A stretch of 64,000 bases of DNA from Streptantibioticus silvisoli (GTDB lineage: Bacteria > Actinomycetota > Actinomycetes > Streptomycetales > Streptomycetaceae). Below, in pieces: positions 1 through 30,400 of the stretch (positions are counted from its first letter, which is position 1; each line of letters opens with the position of its first letter). Where the stretch lies: NCBI RefSeq assembly GCF_027947535.2, contig NZ_JAAGKO020000036.1:1-64000 (forward strand), given 5' to 3'. A model generated the notes under the pieces. The model had not been told where the DNA came from. It was given only the letters and a program-made list of their open reading frames with translations, and ran no database searches. The translations under genes and the position numbers were made by a program.

Positions 1-20249
<20,249 letters not shown>

Positions 20250-20282
20250 CCGCGGACACCGGCTGAGAACACGACTGCGAGC

Positions 20283-20325
20283 ACGACTGCGGGGCCCGGC
20301 GCGTGCTGCCGGGCCCCGCGGTCGT
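20283..20325. terminator. Bidirectional hairpin terminator between gene A and the methyltransferase
   Basis: Arms 20283-20300 and 20308-20325 pair over 18 positions with a single G-U wobble (20288 with 20320), around a 7-base loop (GCGTGCT). The core is GCGGGGCCCGGC paired with its exact complement. It sits 33 bases after the stop of gene A and 20 bases beyond the stop of the convergent methyltransferase gene, so it can end transcripts from both sides. There is no long U tract, which is usual for actinomycete terminators. Confidence 0.88.
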
Positions 20326-20345
20326 CACGGTGGCTTCCGCGACGG

Positions 20346-21080
20346 TCAGGTGCGTGTGGCGTGCACCATGTACGTGACGTTTCGCGCCTCGGTCAGCGGT
20401 GCCTGCGTCACGGCCGTCGTGAAACCGGCATCGTGCAGGATGCCGTTGACCTTCTCCAACTGGCCGTCCAGGTCCGCCACTTCCAGGACCGCCTGGTGGA
20501 TGCGCGGCCACTGGTCCGCGGCGATGCCGAGCAGGACGTCCGCCTCCGCGCCCTCGACGTCGACCTTGAGCAGGTCGACGTCCCGGTCCTCGGGCAGGAA
20601 CGACGCCAGCCGCTCCACGGTCGCGTTCACCTCCTGGACCTTGTACATCTGGTCGACGGTCTTCTGCGGCACGGCCTCGGCCATCTGGACCATGGGCAGC
20701 ACCTTGGTCTCCGGGTACCGGGTCGAGTTGCCCGGCAGCATCGGATAGAAGGCGAACATGACGTTGCCCTCCGTCTCGCTGCCCAGCGCGACCTCGTTCA
20801 GCGTGATGCCCTCGAGCCGGTGCAGGGCGACGTTCTGACGGAAGACCGCGGCCGACTGGGGCATCGGCTCGAAGGAGATGATCTCCGCGTCCGGGTATTT
20901 GCTCTTGATATAGAGGACGAACATCCCGATGTTTCCGCCGACATCCACAATGAAGGGGCGATCGGGGAGATCGACGTCGTAACACCCCTCATTGAATATC
21001 TCATCGTGCATGAAGCGGGTTTCCATGATGCTCTGGGCATAGACGTGCAAGCCGCCACCCAGATCGAGGAGTTTGGACAT
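20346..21080 (-). CDS. FkbM-family SAM-dependent methyltransferase
   Basis: A 244-residue soluble methyltransferase. Residues 43-54 read FIVDVGGNIGMF, the glycine-rich SAM-binding motif I; Glu71 in SFEPMP is the expected ribose-binding acid; residues 172-179 read KVDVEGAE, the conserved FkbM-family motif. The ATG at 21080 is chosen because it opens MSKLLDLGGG directly before the family fold and is preceded by a GAAAGAG ribosome site. An upstream extension in the same frame is low-complexity and Arg-rich and is rejected. FkbM relatives methylate hydroxyl or carboxylate oxygens on polyketides and other natural products, so this is probably a tailoring O-methyltransferase for this cluster; which oxygen it modifies cannot be read from sequence. 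It is the only non-PKS gene in the window, convergent with gene A and divergent from gene B. Its own promoter is at 21162-21190. Confidence 0.92.
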   Translation of the reverse strand: MSKLLDLGGGLHVYAQSIMETRFMHDEIFNEGCYDVDLPDRPFIVDVGGNIGMFVLYIKSKYPDAEIISFEPMPQSAAVFRQNVALHRLEGITLNEVALGSETEGNVMFAFYPMLPGNSTRYPETKVLPMVQMAEAVPQKTVDQMYKVQEVNATVERLASFLPEDRDVDLLKVDVEGAEADVLLGIAADQWPRIHQAVLEVADLDGQLEKVNGILHDAGFTTAVTQAPLTEARNVTYMVHATRT

Positions 21081-21161
21081 AGGCACTCTTTCGCTGTTCT
21101 CCGGCGTACCCCTGGGGGAGCTGCAAAGAGACGGGCCAGCACCGGAATGTGGGGGGTTCGA

Positions 21162-21190
21162 ATCGTAGCCGCTCACCTGTGGCTTTCCAA
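21162..21190 (-). promoter_or_regulatory. Predicted sigma-70 (HrdB-like) promoter of the methyltransferase gene
   Basis: On the - strand, TTGGAA (21190-21185) and TACGAT (21167-21162) are separated by exactly 17 bases, a good match to the TTGNNN / TANNNT pattern of actinomycete housekeeping promoters. The start of transcription would be near 21155, giving a leader of about 75 bases. Predicted by pattern only. Confidence 0.55.
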
Positions 21191-21310
21191 CCTTTGTGAC
21201 GGATGCCCCTTGTTGTACGGCCCTCGGGGGGCGCGCGCCGCGCCGCCGGGCCGACGACGGGCCGGGAATCCACCGCGTGACCGGCCCGGAAGGCGCCGAC
21301 GGGCATCCCA

Positions 21311-21326
21311 TAGGGGTGGTTAGGGG
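21311..21326 (+). promoter_or_regulatory. Direct TAGGGG boxes with 10-base period upstream of the operon promoter
   Basis: TAGGGG occurs at 21311-21316 and 21321-21326, so the two boxes fall on the same face of the helix and end two bases before the predicted -35. This position suits an activator binding site. No regulator gene is in the window to pair with it. Confidence 0.4.
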
Positions 21327-21327
21327 G

Positions 21328-21357
21328 TTGTGTGCGACGCGCGCGGGTTCGTAGGGT
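21328..21357 (+). promoter_or_regulatory. Predicted promoter of the gene B-E operon
   Basis: On the + strand, TTGTGT (21328-21333) and TAGGGT (21352-21357) are 18 bases apart. The leader to the GTG at 21493 would be about 130 bases and includes the AT-rich patch. A weaker alternative could use the AT-rich segment near 21383-21404. Predicted by pattern only. Confidence 0.45.
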
Positions 21358-21492
21358 CGGAGACGATCTTACTCTTCAACGATTGTGTATGTATTCATTC
21401 CTGGAATGGTGACGGTGACCGGCCGCCGTTTCCCCTGAATGGATGGCGCGCGTCAGGTGTCGGGCCTGGCGGTCCGGAGAAGGTGGCATCGA

Positions 21493-24400
21493 GTGGCGGA
21501 CGACCAGAAATACCTCGACTACCTCAAGCGGCTGACCGTTGATCTGCGGCAGGCCCGTCGCCGGCTGTCGGCCGCTGAGGCGCGCGAGCACGAGCCGATC
21601 GCGATCGTCGGCATGAGCTGCCGTTATCCGGGCGGCGTGCGCACCCCCGAGGAACTCTGGCAACTCGTCACCTCGGGCAATGACGGAATCACCGAGTTCC
21701 CCGCCGATCGCGGTTGGGAACTCGACGCGTTGTTCGACCCCGATCCCGACCGCCAGGGAACCTCGTACGTGCGCGAGGGCGGTTTCGTACACGAGGCGTC
21801 GGGATTCGACGCCGGCCTGTTCGGGATCTCGCCGCGTGAGGCGCTGGCGATGGACCCGCAGCAGCGGCTGATGCTGGAAACGTGCTGGGAGGTCTTCGAA
21901 CGCGCCGGGATCGACGCGACATCGCTGCGCGGCACCGAGACCGGGGTCTTCATCGGCTCGTCGTCGTCCGCCTACGGCGCGGGCGTGCGCAAGCTCCCCC
22001 AGGGGATCGAGGGCCACCTCCTCACCGGCAACGCCCCCAGCGTGGTGTCCGGCCGGGTGTCGTACACCTTCGGCCTCGAAGGCCCCGCGGTCACCGTGGA
22101 CACCGCGTGCTCCTCGTCGCTGGTGGCGTTGCACCTCGCCGTGCAGGCGCTGCGCAGCGGTGAGTGCTCTTTGGCGTTGGCCGGCGGTGTGACCGTGATG
22201 GCGACGCCGGGGATCTTCACGGAGTTCAGCGCCCAGCGCGGACTGGCCGCCGACGGCCGCTGCAAGTCGTTCGCCGCGGGGGCGGACGGCACCGGCTGGG
22301 GCGAGGGCGCGGGCATCCTGCTCGTGGAGCGGTTGACGGACGCCCGGCGCAACGGCCATCAGGTGCTCGCGGTGGTGCGAGGCAGCGCGGTGAATCAGGA
22401 TGGCGCCTCGAACGGGTTGACGGCGCCGAACGGTCCGTCGCAGGAGCGGGTGATCCGCCGGGCCCTGGTGAACTCGCGGGTCGAGGCGTCCGACGTGGAC
22501 GTGGTGGAGGCGCACGGCACCGGAACCGTGCTGGGCGACCCGATCGAGGCCCAGGCGCTGCTGGCCACCTACGGCCAGGAACGGCCTGCGGAGCGGCCGC
22601 TGTGGCTCGGATCGATCAAGTCGAACATCGGTCACACCCAGTCCGCGGCCGGCGTGGCCGGTGTCATCAAGATGGTGATGGCGTTGCGGCACGGGGTGTT
22701 GCCGCGATCGCTCCACGTGGACGAGCCGTCGCCGCACGTCGACTGGGCCTCCGGTGCGGTGGAGTTGCTCACCGAGGCGCGGGAGTGGCCGGCGGTGGAG
22801 GGGCGTCCGCGCCGGGCGGCCGTCTCGTCGTTCGGGGTGAGCGGGACGAACGCGCACGTGATCATCGAGGCGCCGGTCGACCGGGTGGAGGAAGCGCCGT
22901 CCGAGGACGAGGCGCCTTCGGTCGAGGTGGCGGCTGAGATGGCTGCTGTGGTGGTGCCGGTGGAGGCCGGTGTGGTGCCGTGGGTGGTGTCGGCGGGTTC
23001 GGCGGAGGCGTTGGGGCGGCAGGCGGAGCGGTTGGGTTCGCATCTGGCCGGGGTGTCGGATGTCCGTGTGGTGGATGTGGCGTGGTCGTTGGTGTCGTCG
23101 CGTGCTGGGTTGGAGCATCGTGCGGTGGTGCTGGGTTCCGATGTCGAGGTGTTGCGGGGTGGGTTGGAGCGGTTGGCGTCGGGTGGCGATGCGCCGGGTG
23201 TGGTGCGTCGGGTGGGTGAGGTGGGTTCCGGGGGGGCGGTGTTCGTCTTCCCGGGTCAGGGTTCGCAGTGGGTGGGGATGGCGCGGGAGTTGCTTGACGC
23301 CTCGCCGGTGTTCCGGGAGCGGATCGAGGAGTGCGAGCGGGCGCTGAGCGCTTTCGTGGACTGGTCGTTGCTGGAGGTGTTGCGCGCCGAGGGTGATGAG
23401 GGCGCGGCGTGGTTCGATCGCGTTGACGTCGTTCAGCCGGTGTTGTGGGCGGTGATGGTGTCGTTGGCGGGGTTGTGGCGTTCCGCCGGTGTGGTGCCGT
23501 CCGCTGTGGTGGGGCATTCGCAGGGTGAGATTGCTGCTGCGGTGGTGGCGGGTGGGTTGAGTGTGGAGGATGGCGCGCGGGTGGTGGCGTTGCGGAGTCG
23601 GGCTATTGGTGAGGTGTTGTCGGGGTTGGGTGGGATGGTGTCGGTGGCTCAACCGCGTGCCCTGGTGGAGGAGTTGATCGGTGGGTGGGGTGCGGCGGTC
23701 TCGGTGGCGGCGGTGAATGGTCCGTCGTCGACGGTGGTGTCGGGTGACGCGGCGGCGTTGGACGAGTTGTTGGAGTTGTGTGAGGAGCGGGGGGTCAGGG
23801 CGCGTCGGGTTCCGGTGGACTACGCGTCGCATTCGGTGCATGTGGAGCGGATCCGGGAGCGTTTGCTGGCCGAACTCACCGTTTCCCCGCGGCAGTCGGG
23901 TGTTCCGTACTACTCCGGGGTGACCGGTGGGTTGGTGGACACCGCAGGTTTGGATGCGGAGTACTGGTATCGGAATTTGCGGGAGACGGTGGAGTTCGAG
24001 GGGGTGACGCGGAGTCTGCTGGAGGCGGGCCGGTCGTTGTTCGTGGAGGTCAGCGCGCATCCGGTGCTGACGGTGGGTGTGGAGGAGACGGTCGCGGAGG
24101 CGGGTGCGGCGGCTGCGGTGCTGGGGACGTTGCGGCGTGGTGAGGGCGGCACGCAGCGGTGGTTGACGGCGTTGGCCGAGGGTTATGTGCATGGGTTGCC
24201 GGTGGACTGGCGTGCGGTGCTGGAGCCGTTCGGTGGCCGCACGGTCGACCTGCCCACGTACGCCTTCCAGCACCAGCACTACTGGCTGGTGTCGGAGGAG
24301 ACCGACGCGCCGCTCGCGGTGGACCCGGCCGAGGCCGAGTTCTGGGCGGCCATCGAGCGCGGCGACGTCGACGAGATCGCCGGCACGCTGCGGCTGGAGA

Positions 24401-27400
24401 CCGGCGACGAACTCGCGGCCGTGCTGCCCGCGTTGTCCTCCTGGCGCCGCGCCCGGCGGGACCGGTCGACGGTGGACTCCTACCGTTACCAGGTCTCGTG
24501 GAAGCCGGTCGGCGACCCGGCGTCCTGCGCGCTGTCCGGGACGTGGCTCGTCGTCACGCCGCGCGGCCTGGCGGAGAGCGAACCGGCCGCCCAGTGCCTG
24601 CTGGCGTTGCGGGAACACGGCGCCGAGGTGCTGGAACTCGTCGTCGAGGACGACGGGATGGACCGCTGGGCGCTGGCGGAACAGCTCGACGACCTGGTGT
24701 CGATGGGCGACATGCCCACCCACCTGCTGTCGCTCCTCGGCCTCGACGAGAGCGAGCACCCGGACGAGGCGGGAGTGGGCGTCGGCGTCACCGCCACGGC
24801 GTGCCTGGTCCAGGCCCTGATCGACATCGGTCTGGAGATCCCGCTGTGGTGCGTCACCACGGGCGCGGTCTCGACCGGCAGGTCCGACGGCCTGCGCAAC
24901 CCCGTCCAGGCGCAGGTGTGGGGCCTCGGCCGGGTGGTGGCGCTCGAACAGAGCGCGCGGTGGGGCGGTCTGGTGGACCTGCCCGACGCACTGGACGAGC
25001 GCGGCCGGGCCCGGCTCGCCGCCGTCCTTGGCAGCCGCGCCGCCGGTGAGGACCAGCTCGCCGTGCGGTCCTCCGGCGTGTTCGCGCGACGGCTGGGCCG
25101 GGCGCCGATGCCCCAGGGTGCCGTCGCGGAGTGGGTGCCGTCCGGCCCGGTGCTGGTCACCGGCGGCACCGGCGCGCTCGGCGCACAGGTCGCGACGTGG
25201 CTGGCCGGCCGGGGCGCGCGGCGACTGGTCCTCACCAGCCGCAGCGGTCCCGACGCGCCGGGAGCGGCCGAACTGGTGGCCCGACTGGCCGAACTCGGCG
25301 CGACCGCGACCGTCGCCGCCTGCGACGTCGGCGACCGCGCGGCGCTGGCGGCGCTGCTGGCCGAGCACCCGGTGACCGCGGTGGTCCACGCTGCGGGCAT
25401 CGACGTGTCCATGCCGCTGACCGACATCGAGCCCGGGGACCTCGCCGACCTGTTCCGCGCGAAGGTGACGGGCGCGGTCAACCTGCACGAACTGCTCGCC
25501 GACCGGCCGTTGGACGCCTTCGTGACGTTCTCCTCGATCGCCGGGATCTGGGGCAGCGGGAGCCAGGCCGGCTACGCGGCGGCCAACGCGTTCCTCGACG
25601 CGCTGGCCGAGCGGCGGCGGGCCGACGGCCTGCCGGCCACCTCGGTGGCCTGGGGCGCGTGGGCGGACGCCGGCATGGCGACCCGCGGAGGCGCGGGGGA
25701 GTACCTGCGCAGCCGGGGGATCGACCCGATGCCGCCGCAGCTGTGCGTCGCGGCGCTCGCCGCAGCCGTCGATCGCGGCGAGAGCGGTGTGACGGTCGCC
25801 AACGTGGACTGGGAGCGGTTCGCCCCGGCGTTCACCTCCGGCCGCCCCAGCCCGCTGATCGGCGATCTGCCGGAAGTACGGGCCGTGTTGGGCGCCGACG
25901 CCGGCCGGACGGCGGACGACGGCGACGTGCTGTCGGCCCTTCAGCGGGAGATCGCGCGGGCCGGCACCGACGAGCGGGCCCGGGTCGTGCTGGAGGTCGT
26001 CAGGTCGGCGACCGCCTCCGTGCTGGGCTACCAGGACCTCGCAGCCGTCGAGCCCGACCGGCCCTTCAAGGAGATCGGGCTGGACTCGCTGACCGCGGTC
26101 GAGACCTGCAAGCGGCTCAGGACGGCGACCGGCCTGCGGCTGCCGGCCACCCTGCTCTTCGACTACCCGACCCCCCGGGCGCTCAGCCGGTTCCTGGTGG
26201 ACGAACTCACCGGTGCCGACGCCGGTGCCGCCGACGTGGCGCCGTCCACCGTCGTCGACGCCGACGAGCCGATCGTCATCGTGGGGATGAGCTGCCGCTA
26301 CCCGGGCGGCGTCGCTTCGCCCGAGGAGCTGTGGGACCTGGTCGCCGCCGGCGCCGACGGCGTGTCGGGCTTCCCGACCGACCGCGGCTGGGACCTGGCG
26401 ACCCCCGAGGGCGGCTACACCCCCGAGGGCGGCTTCGTCTACGACGCCACCACCTTCGACGCGGGCCTGTTCGGCATCTCGCCGCGGGAAGCCGTGGCCA
26501 TGGACCCGCAGCAGCGCGTGCTGCTGGAGGCGTCCTGGGAGGCGCTGGAACGGGCCGGGCTGGACCCGCAGTCGCTGCGCGGCAGCCGGACCGGTGTCTT
26601 CGTCGGCGCCTCCACCTCCGGCTACGGCGTGGGTATGCGGCTGACGGCCGGACTGAGCGGCCACTACATCACCGGTACGTCGGCCAGCGTCATGTCCGGC
26701 CGCATCGCCTACTCCTTCGGCCTCGAAGGTCCGGCGCTCACGGTGGACACCGCGTGCTCGTCGTCCCTGGTCGCGCTGCACCTGGCCGGCCAGGCGCTGC
26801 ACGGCGGGGAGTGCTCGATGGCCCTGGTGGCCGGCGTCGCGCTGATGACCAGCCCCGACATCTTCGCCGAGTTCAACACCCAGAGCGGCCTGTCCACCGA
26901 CGGCCGCTGCAAGTCGTTCGCCACCGCAGCCGACGGCACCGGCTGGGGCGAGGGCGTCGGCGTCCTGCTGCTGGAACGGCTGTCCGACGCGCGGCGCAAC
27001 GGGCACCAGGTGCTGGCGGTCGTACGCGGCAGCGCCGTCAACCAGGACGGCGCGTCCAACGGCCTGACCGCGCCCAACGGCCCCGCGCAGCAACGCGTCA
27101 TCCGGCAGGCGCTCGCCAACGCCCGGCTCACGTCGTCCGCCGTGGACGTCGTCGAGGGACACGGCACCGCCACCACCCTCGGCGACCCGATCGAGGTGCA
27201 GGCGCTGCTGGCCACCTACGGCAAGGAGCGCCCGGCCGACCAGCCGCTGTGGCTCGGATCGCTGAAGTCGAACATCGGCCACACCCAGGCCGCGTCCGGC
27301 GTGGCCGGCGTCATCAAGATGGTGATGGCCATCCAGCAGGGCGTCCTGCCCAGGACGCTCAACGTCGACGAGCCGACGGCGCACGTGGACTGGTCGGCCG

Positions 27401-30400
27401 GCGCGGTGGAACTGCTCACCGACGCCCGGCCGTGGCCGCGGACCGGCGAACCCCGCAGGGCGGCCGTCTCCTCCTTCGGCGTCAGCGGCACCAACGCGCA
27501 CGTCATCATCGAGCAGGCGCCCGCGCCGCAGGAGGAAGCCCCCGCCGCGCCCGCCGCGACGCCCCCGCGCACGCTGCCCTGGCTCGTGTCGGCCAGGACC
27601 GCCGCCGGACTGCGGTCCCAGTGCGCCGCCCTCGCCGCCCACACGCAGGACCGCCCCGACGCGGCCGTGCTGGACGTGGCACGCTCCCTGGCGACCTCGC
27701 GGGCCGGCCTGGAACACCGGGCCGTGGTGTTCGCCGCCGACCCCGCCGGCTTCCGGGAGGCGCTGACCGCGCTGGCCGACGGCGACCTGCCGCCCGGCGC
27801 CGTACGGGGAACCGTCCGCGAGGGCCGCCTCGCCTTCCTGTTCACCGGTCAGGGTGCGCAACGTGCCGGTATGGGTGCCGGGTTGTACGCCGGGTTCCCG
27901 GTGTTCGCGGAGGCGTTGGACGCGGTGTGTGCGGGGTTGGACGGGGAGTTGGACCGTCCGTTGCGTGAAGTGATGTTCGCCGATGGTGCGTTGCTGGATC
28001 GGACGGCTTATACGCAGGCGGGGTTGTTCGCGCTTGAGGTGGCGTTGTTCCGGTTGGTGGAGTCGTGGGGTGTGACGCCGGACTTCTTGCTGGGGCATTC
28101 GATCGGTGAGGTGGCGGCGGCGCATGTCGCCGGTGTGTTGTCGTTGGATGACGCGTGTGTGCTGGTGGGTGCGCGGGGTCGGTTGATGCAGGCGTTGCCG
28201 GCGGGTGGGGCGATGCTGGCGGTGGAGGCTGCTGAGGCGGATGTTGTCGCGGAGATCGAGGACCGTCCCGAGGTGAGTGTGGCGGCGGTGAACGGGCCGT
28301 CGTCGGTGGTGGTTTCCGGTGATGAGGATGTGATCGCGGAGCTGGAGTCGGCGTGGCGGGATGCTGGTCGGCGGGTGAAGCGGTTGGCCGTTTCGCACGC
28401 GTTCCACTCGCCCCGCATGGAGGCGATGCTCGATGAATTCGCCGCCGTCGCCAGCGGATTGACCCTGAACGCACCACGTATCCCGATCATCTCCAACCTG
28501 ACCGGTGCCCCCGCCGACCCCGAGCTGATCCGGACCCCCGCGTACTGGGTGCGGCACGCACGGGAGGCGGTCCGGTTCGCCGACGGTGTCCGGTGGCTGC
28601 ACGACGAAGGGGTCACCCGCTTCCTCGAACTCGGCCCCGACGGCGTCCTGACCGCCATGGCCGGGGAGTGCCTGCCCGCCGGCGACGCCACCGTGCTCGC
28701 CCCCGCCCTGCGCGCCGAACGCGACGAGGCCGAGACCGCCCTGCGGATGATCGCCGCCGCGCACGCGCACGGCGTCCGGATCGACTGGTCCGCCGTCTTC
28801 GCCGGCTGGGGCGGCCGGAAGGTGGAACTGCCCACCTACGCCTTCCAGCGCGAGCGGTACTGGCTGGACACCTTCGTCGAGCCCGCGGCGTTCGGCGGCG
28901 GTGCCGCCGAGGCCGAGTTCTGGGCGGCGGTGGAGGGCGAGGACCTCACCGCCGTCGCCGACGCGCTGCGCCTGGACCCCGACACCGTGGGGGCCGTACT
29001 CCCCGCGCTGTCCTCCTGGCGCCGCAAGCGCCAGGAGCAGTCGACGGTCGACGGCTGGCGCTACCGCGCCGCCTGGCGGGCGCTGACCGACCTGCCGGCC
29101 GGTACCCTCTCCGGCACCTGGCTGGTCGTCGCACCCGCCGGGTCCCCCGCGGCCGACGATGTCGCCGCCGTCGTACGTGCCCTGGGCGACGGCGGAGCGA
29201 CGGTCGCCGACCTCGTGCTCGACGTCGAACGGGACGACGCCGCCGCCGTGGCCGACCGGCTGCGGGAGGCGGCCGACGCCGCGGGCGGCCTGGCCGGGGT
29301 GCTGTCCCTGACCGGACTCGACGAGGACGGCCACCCCGGCCACCCGGGGCTGACCCGCGGTCTCGCCGCGACGGTCGTGCTGCTCCAGGCCCTGGTGGCG
29401 GCCGGCATCGACGCGCCGTTGTGGGCGGCCACCCGTGGCGCCGTGGCGGTCAACCGCTCCGACCGGCCCGCCGCCGCGACCCAGGCCCAGGTCTGGGGGC
29501 TGGGCCGCACGGCCGCCCTGGAGTTCCCGCAGCAGTGGGGCGGGCTGCTCGACCTGCCGGAGTCGCTGGACCGGCGCGCCGGCACCCGCCTGGTGGCGGT
29601 GCTCGCCCACGGCACGCAGGACCAGGTCGCCGTGCGCGGTTCCGGGGTCTACGCCCGGCGGCTGGCCCGCGCCCCCCTCGCGGCCGGCGCCGAACGGCGT
29701 GAGTGGCGGCCGAACGGCACCGTGCTGATCACCGGCGGCACCGGCGCCCTCGGCGCGCGGGTCGCCCGGGTACTCGCCGAACGCGGTGCCCGCAAGCTCG
29801 TGCTGACCAGCCGCCGGGGCATCGACGCCCCCGGGGCGCCGGAACTCGTCGCGGAACTGTCCCGCTCGGGCACCGAAGCGGTAGTGGTCGCCTGCGACAT
29901 CGCCGACCGCGCCGCGCTGGCCGCCCTGCTCGCCGCGCATCCGGTGACCGGCGTGGTCCACACCGCCGGGGTCATCGACTCCGTGCCGCTGGCCGACGCC
30001 GGGCCGGCCGACCTGGCCGAGGTGCTGCGTGCGAAGGTGTCGGGCGCGGCCCACCTCGACGTGTTGCTGGCCGGCGTCCCGCTGGAGGCGTTCGTGACGT
30101 TCTCCTCGATCGCCGGGGTGTGGGGCAGCGGGGGACAGGCCGCGTACGCGGCGGCGAACGCCTTCGTCGACGCCCTCGTCGAGAACCGCCGCGCCCGCGG
30201 GCTCACCGGCACCTCGGTGGCGTGGGGACCGTGGGGCGGGGGCGGCATGCTCGCGGCCGAGGGCGGCGAGGAGTACCTGCACCGCCGCGGCCTGGCCGCC
30301 ATGGACCCCGAACTGGCGCTGCGCGCGCTCGCCGACGCCGTCGACCACGACCTCGGCTGCGTCACCGTCGCCGACGTCGACTGGGCGCCGTTCGCCGCCG

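Larger units (their letters stand above)
21081..21492. promoter_or_regulatory. Divergent intergenic control region between methyltransferase and gene B
   Basis: This 412-base stretch is the only long non-coding gap. It contains a leftward promoter (21162-21190), a rightward promoter (21328-21357) with paired TAGGGG boxes just upstream, an AT-rich patch at about 21365-21405, a CCCCTGGGG palindrome at 21109-21117 in the methyltransferase leader, and the ribosome site of gene B. The middle (21220-21300) is extremely GC-rich and I see nothing specific in it. All transcription of genes B to E in the window probably starts here. Confidence 0.75.

Noticed and set aside
21081-21311. An upstream extension of the methyltransferase frame
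   Set aside because: The extra 77 residues are unlike the family and would read through the predicted promoter. The ATG at 21080 has a ribosome site.
21439-21492. An ATG start 18 codons upstream of the chosen start of gene B
   Set aside because: There is no Shine-Dalgarno sequence before it, and the 18 residues do not resemble the docking helices of genes C-E.
26263-27510. KS of B2 being inactive because of HGTAT (and KS of D2 because of HATGT)
   Set aside because: The catalytic His is the first residue of the motif and is kept in both, as are the Cys box and SNIGH or SNLGH. The small-residue changes are probably tolerated.
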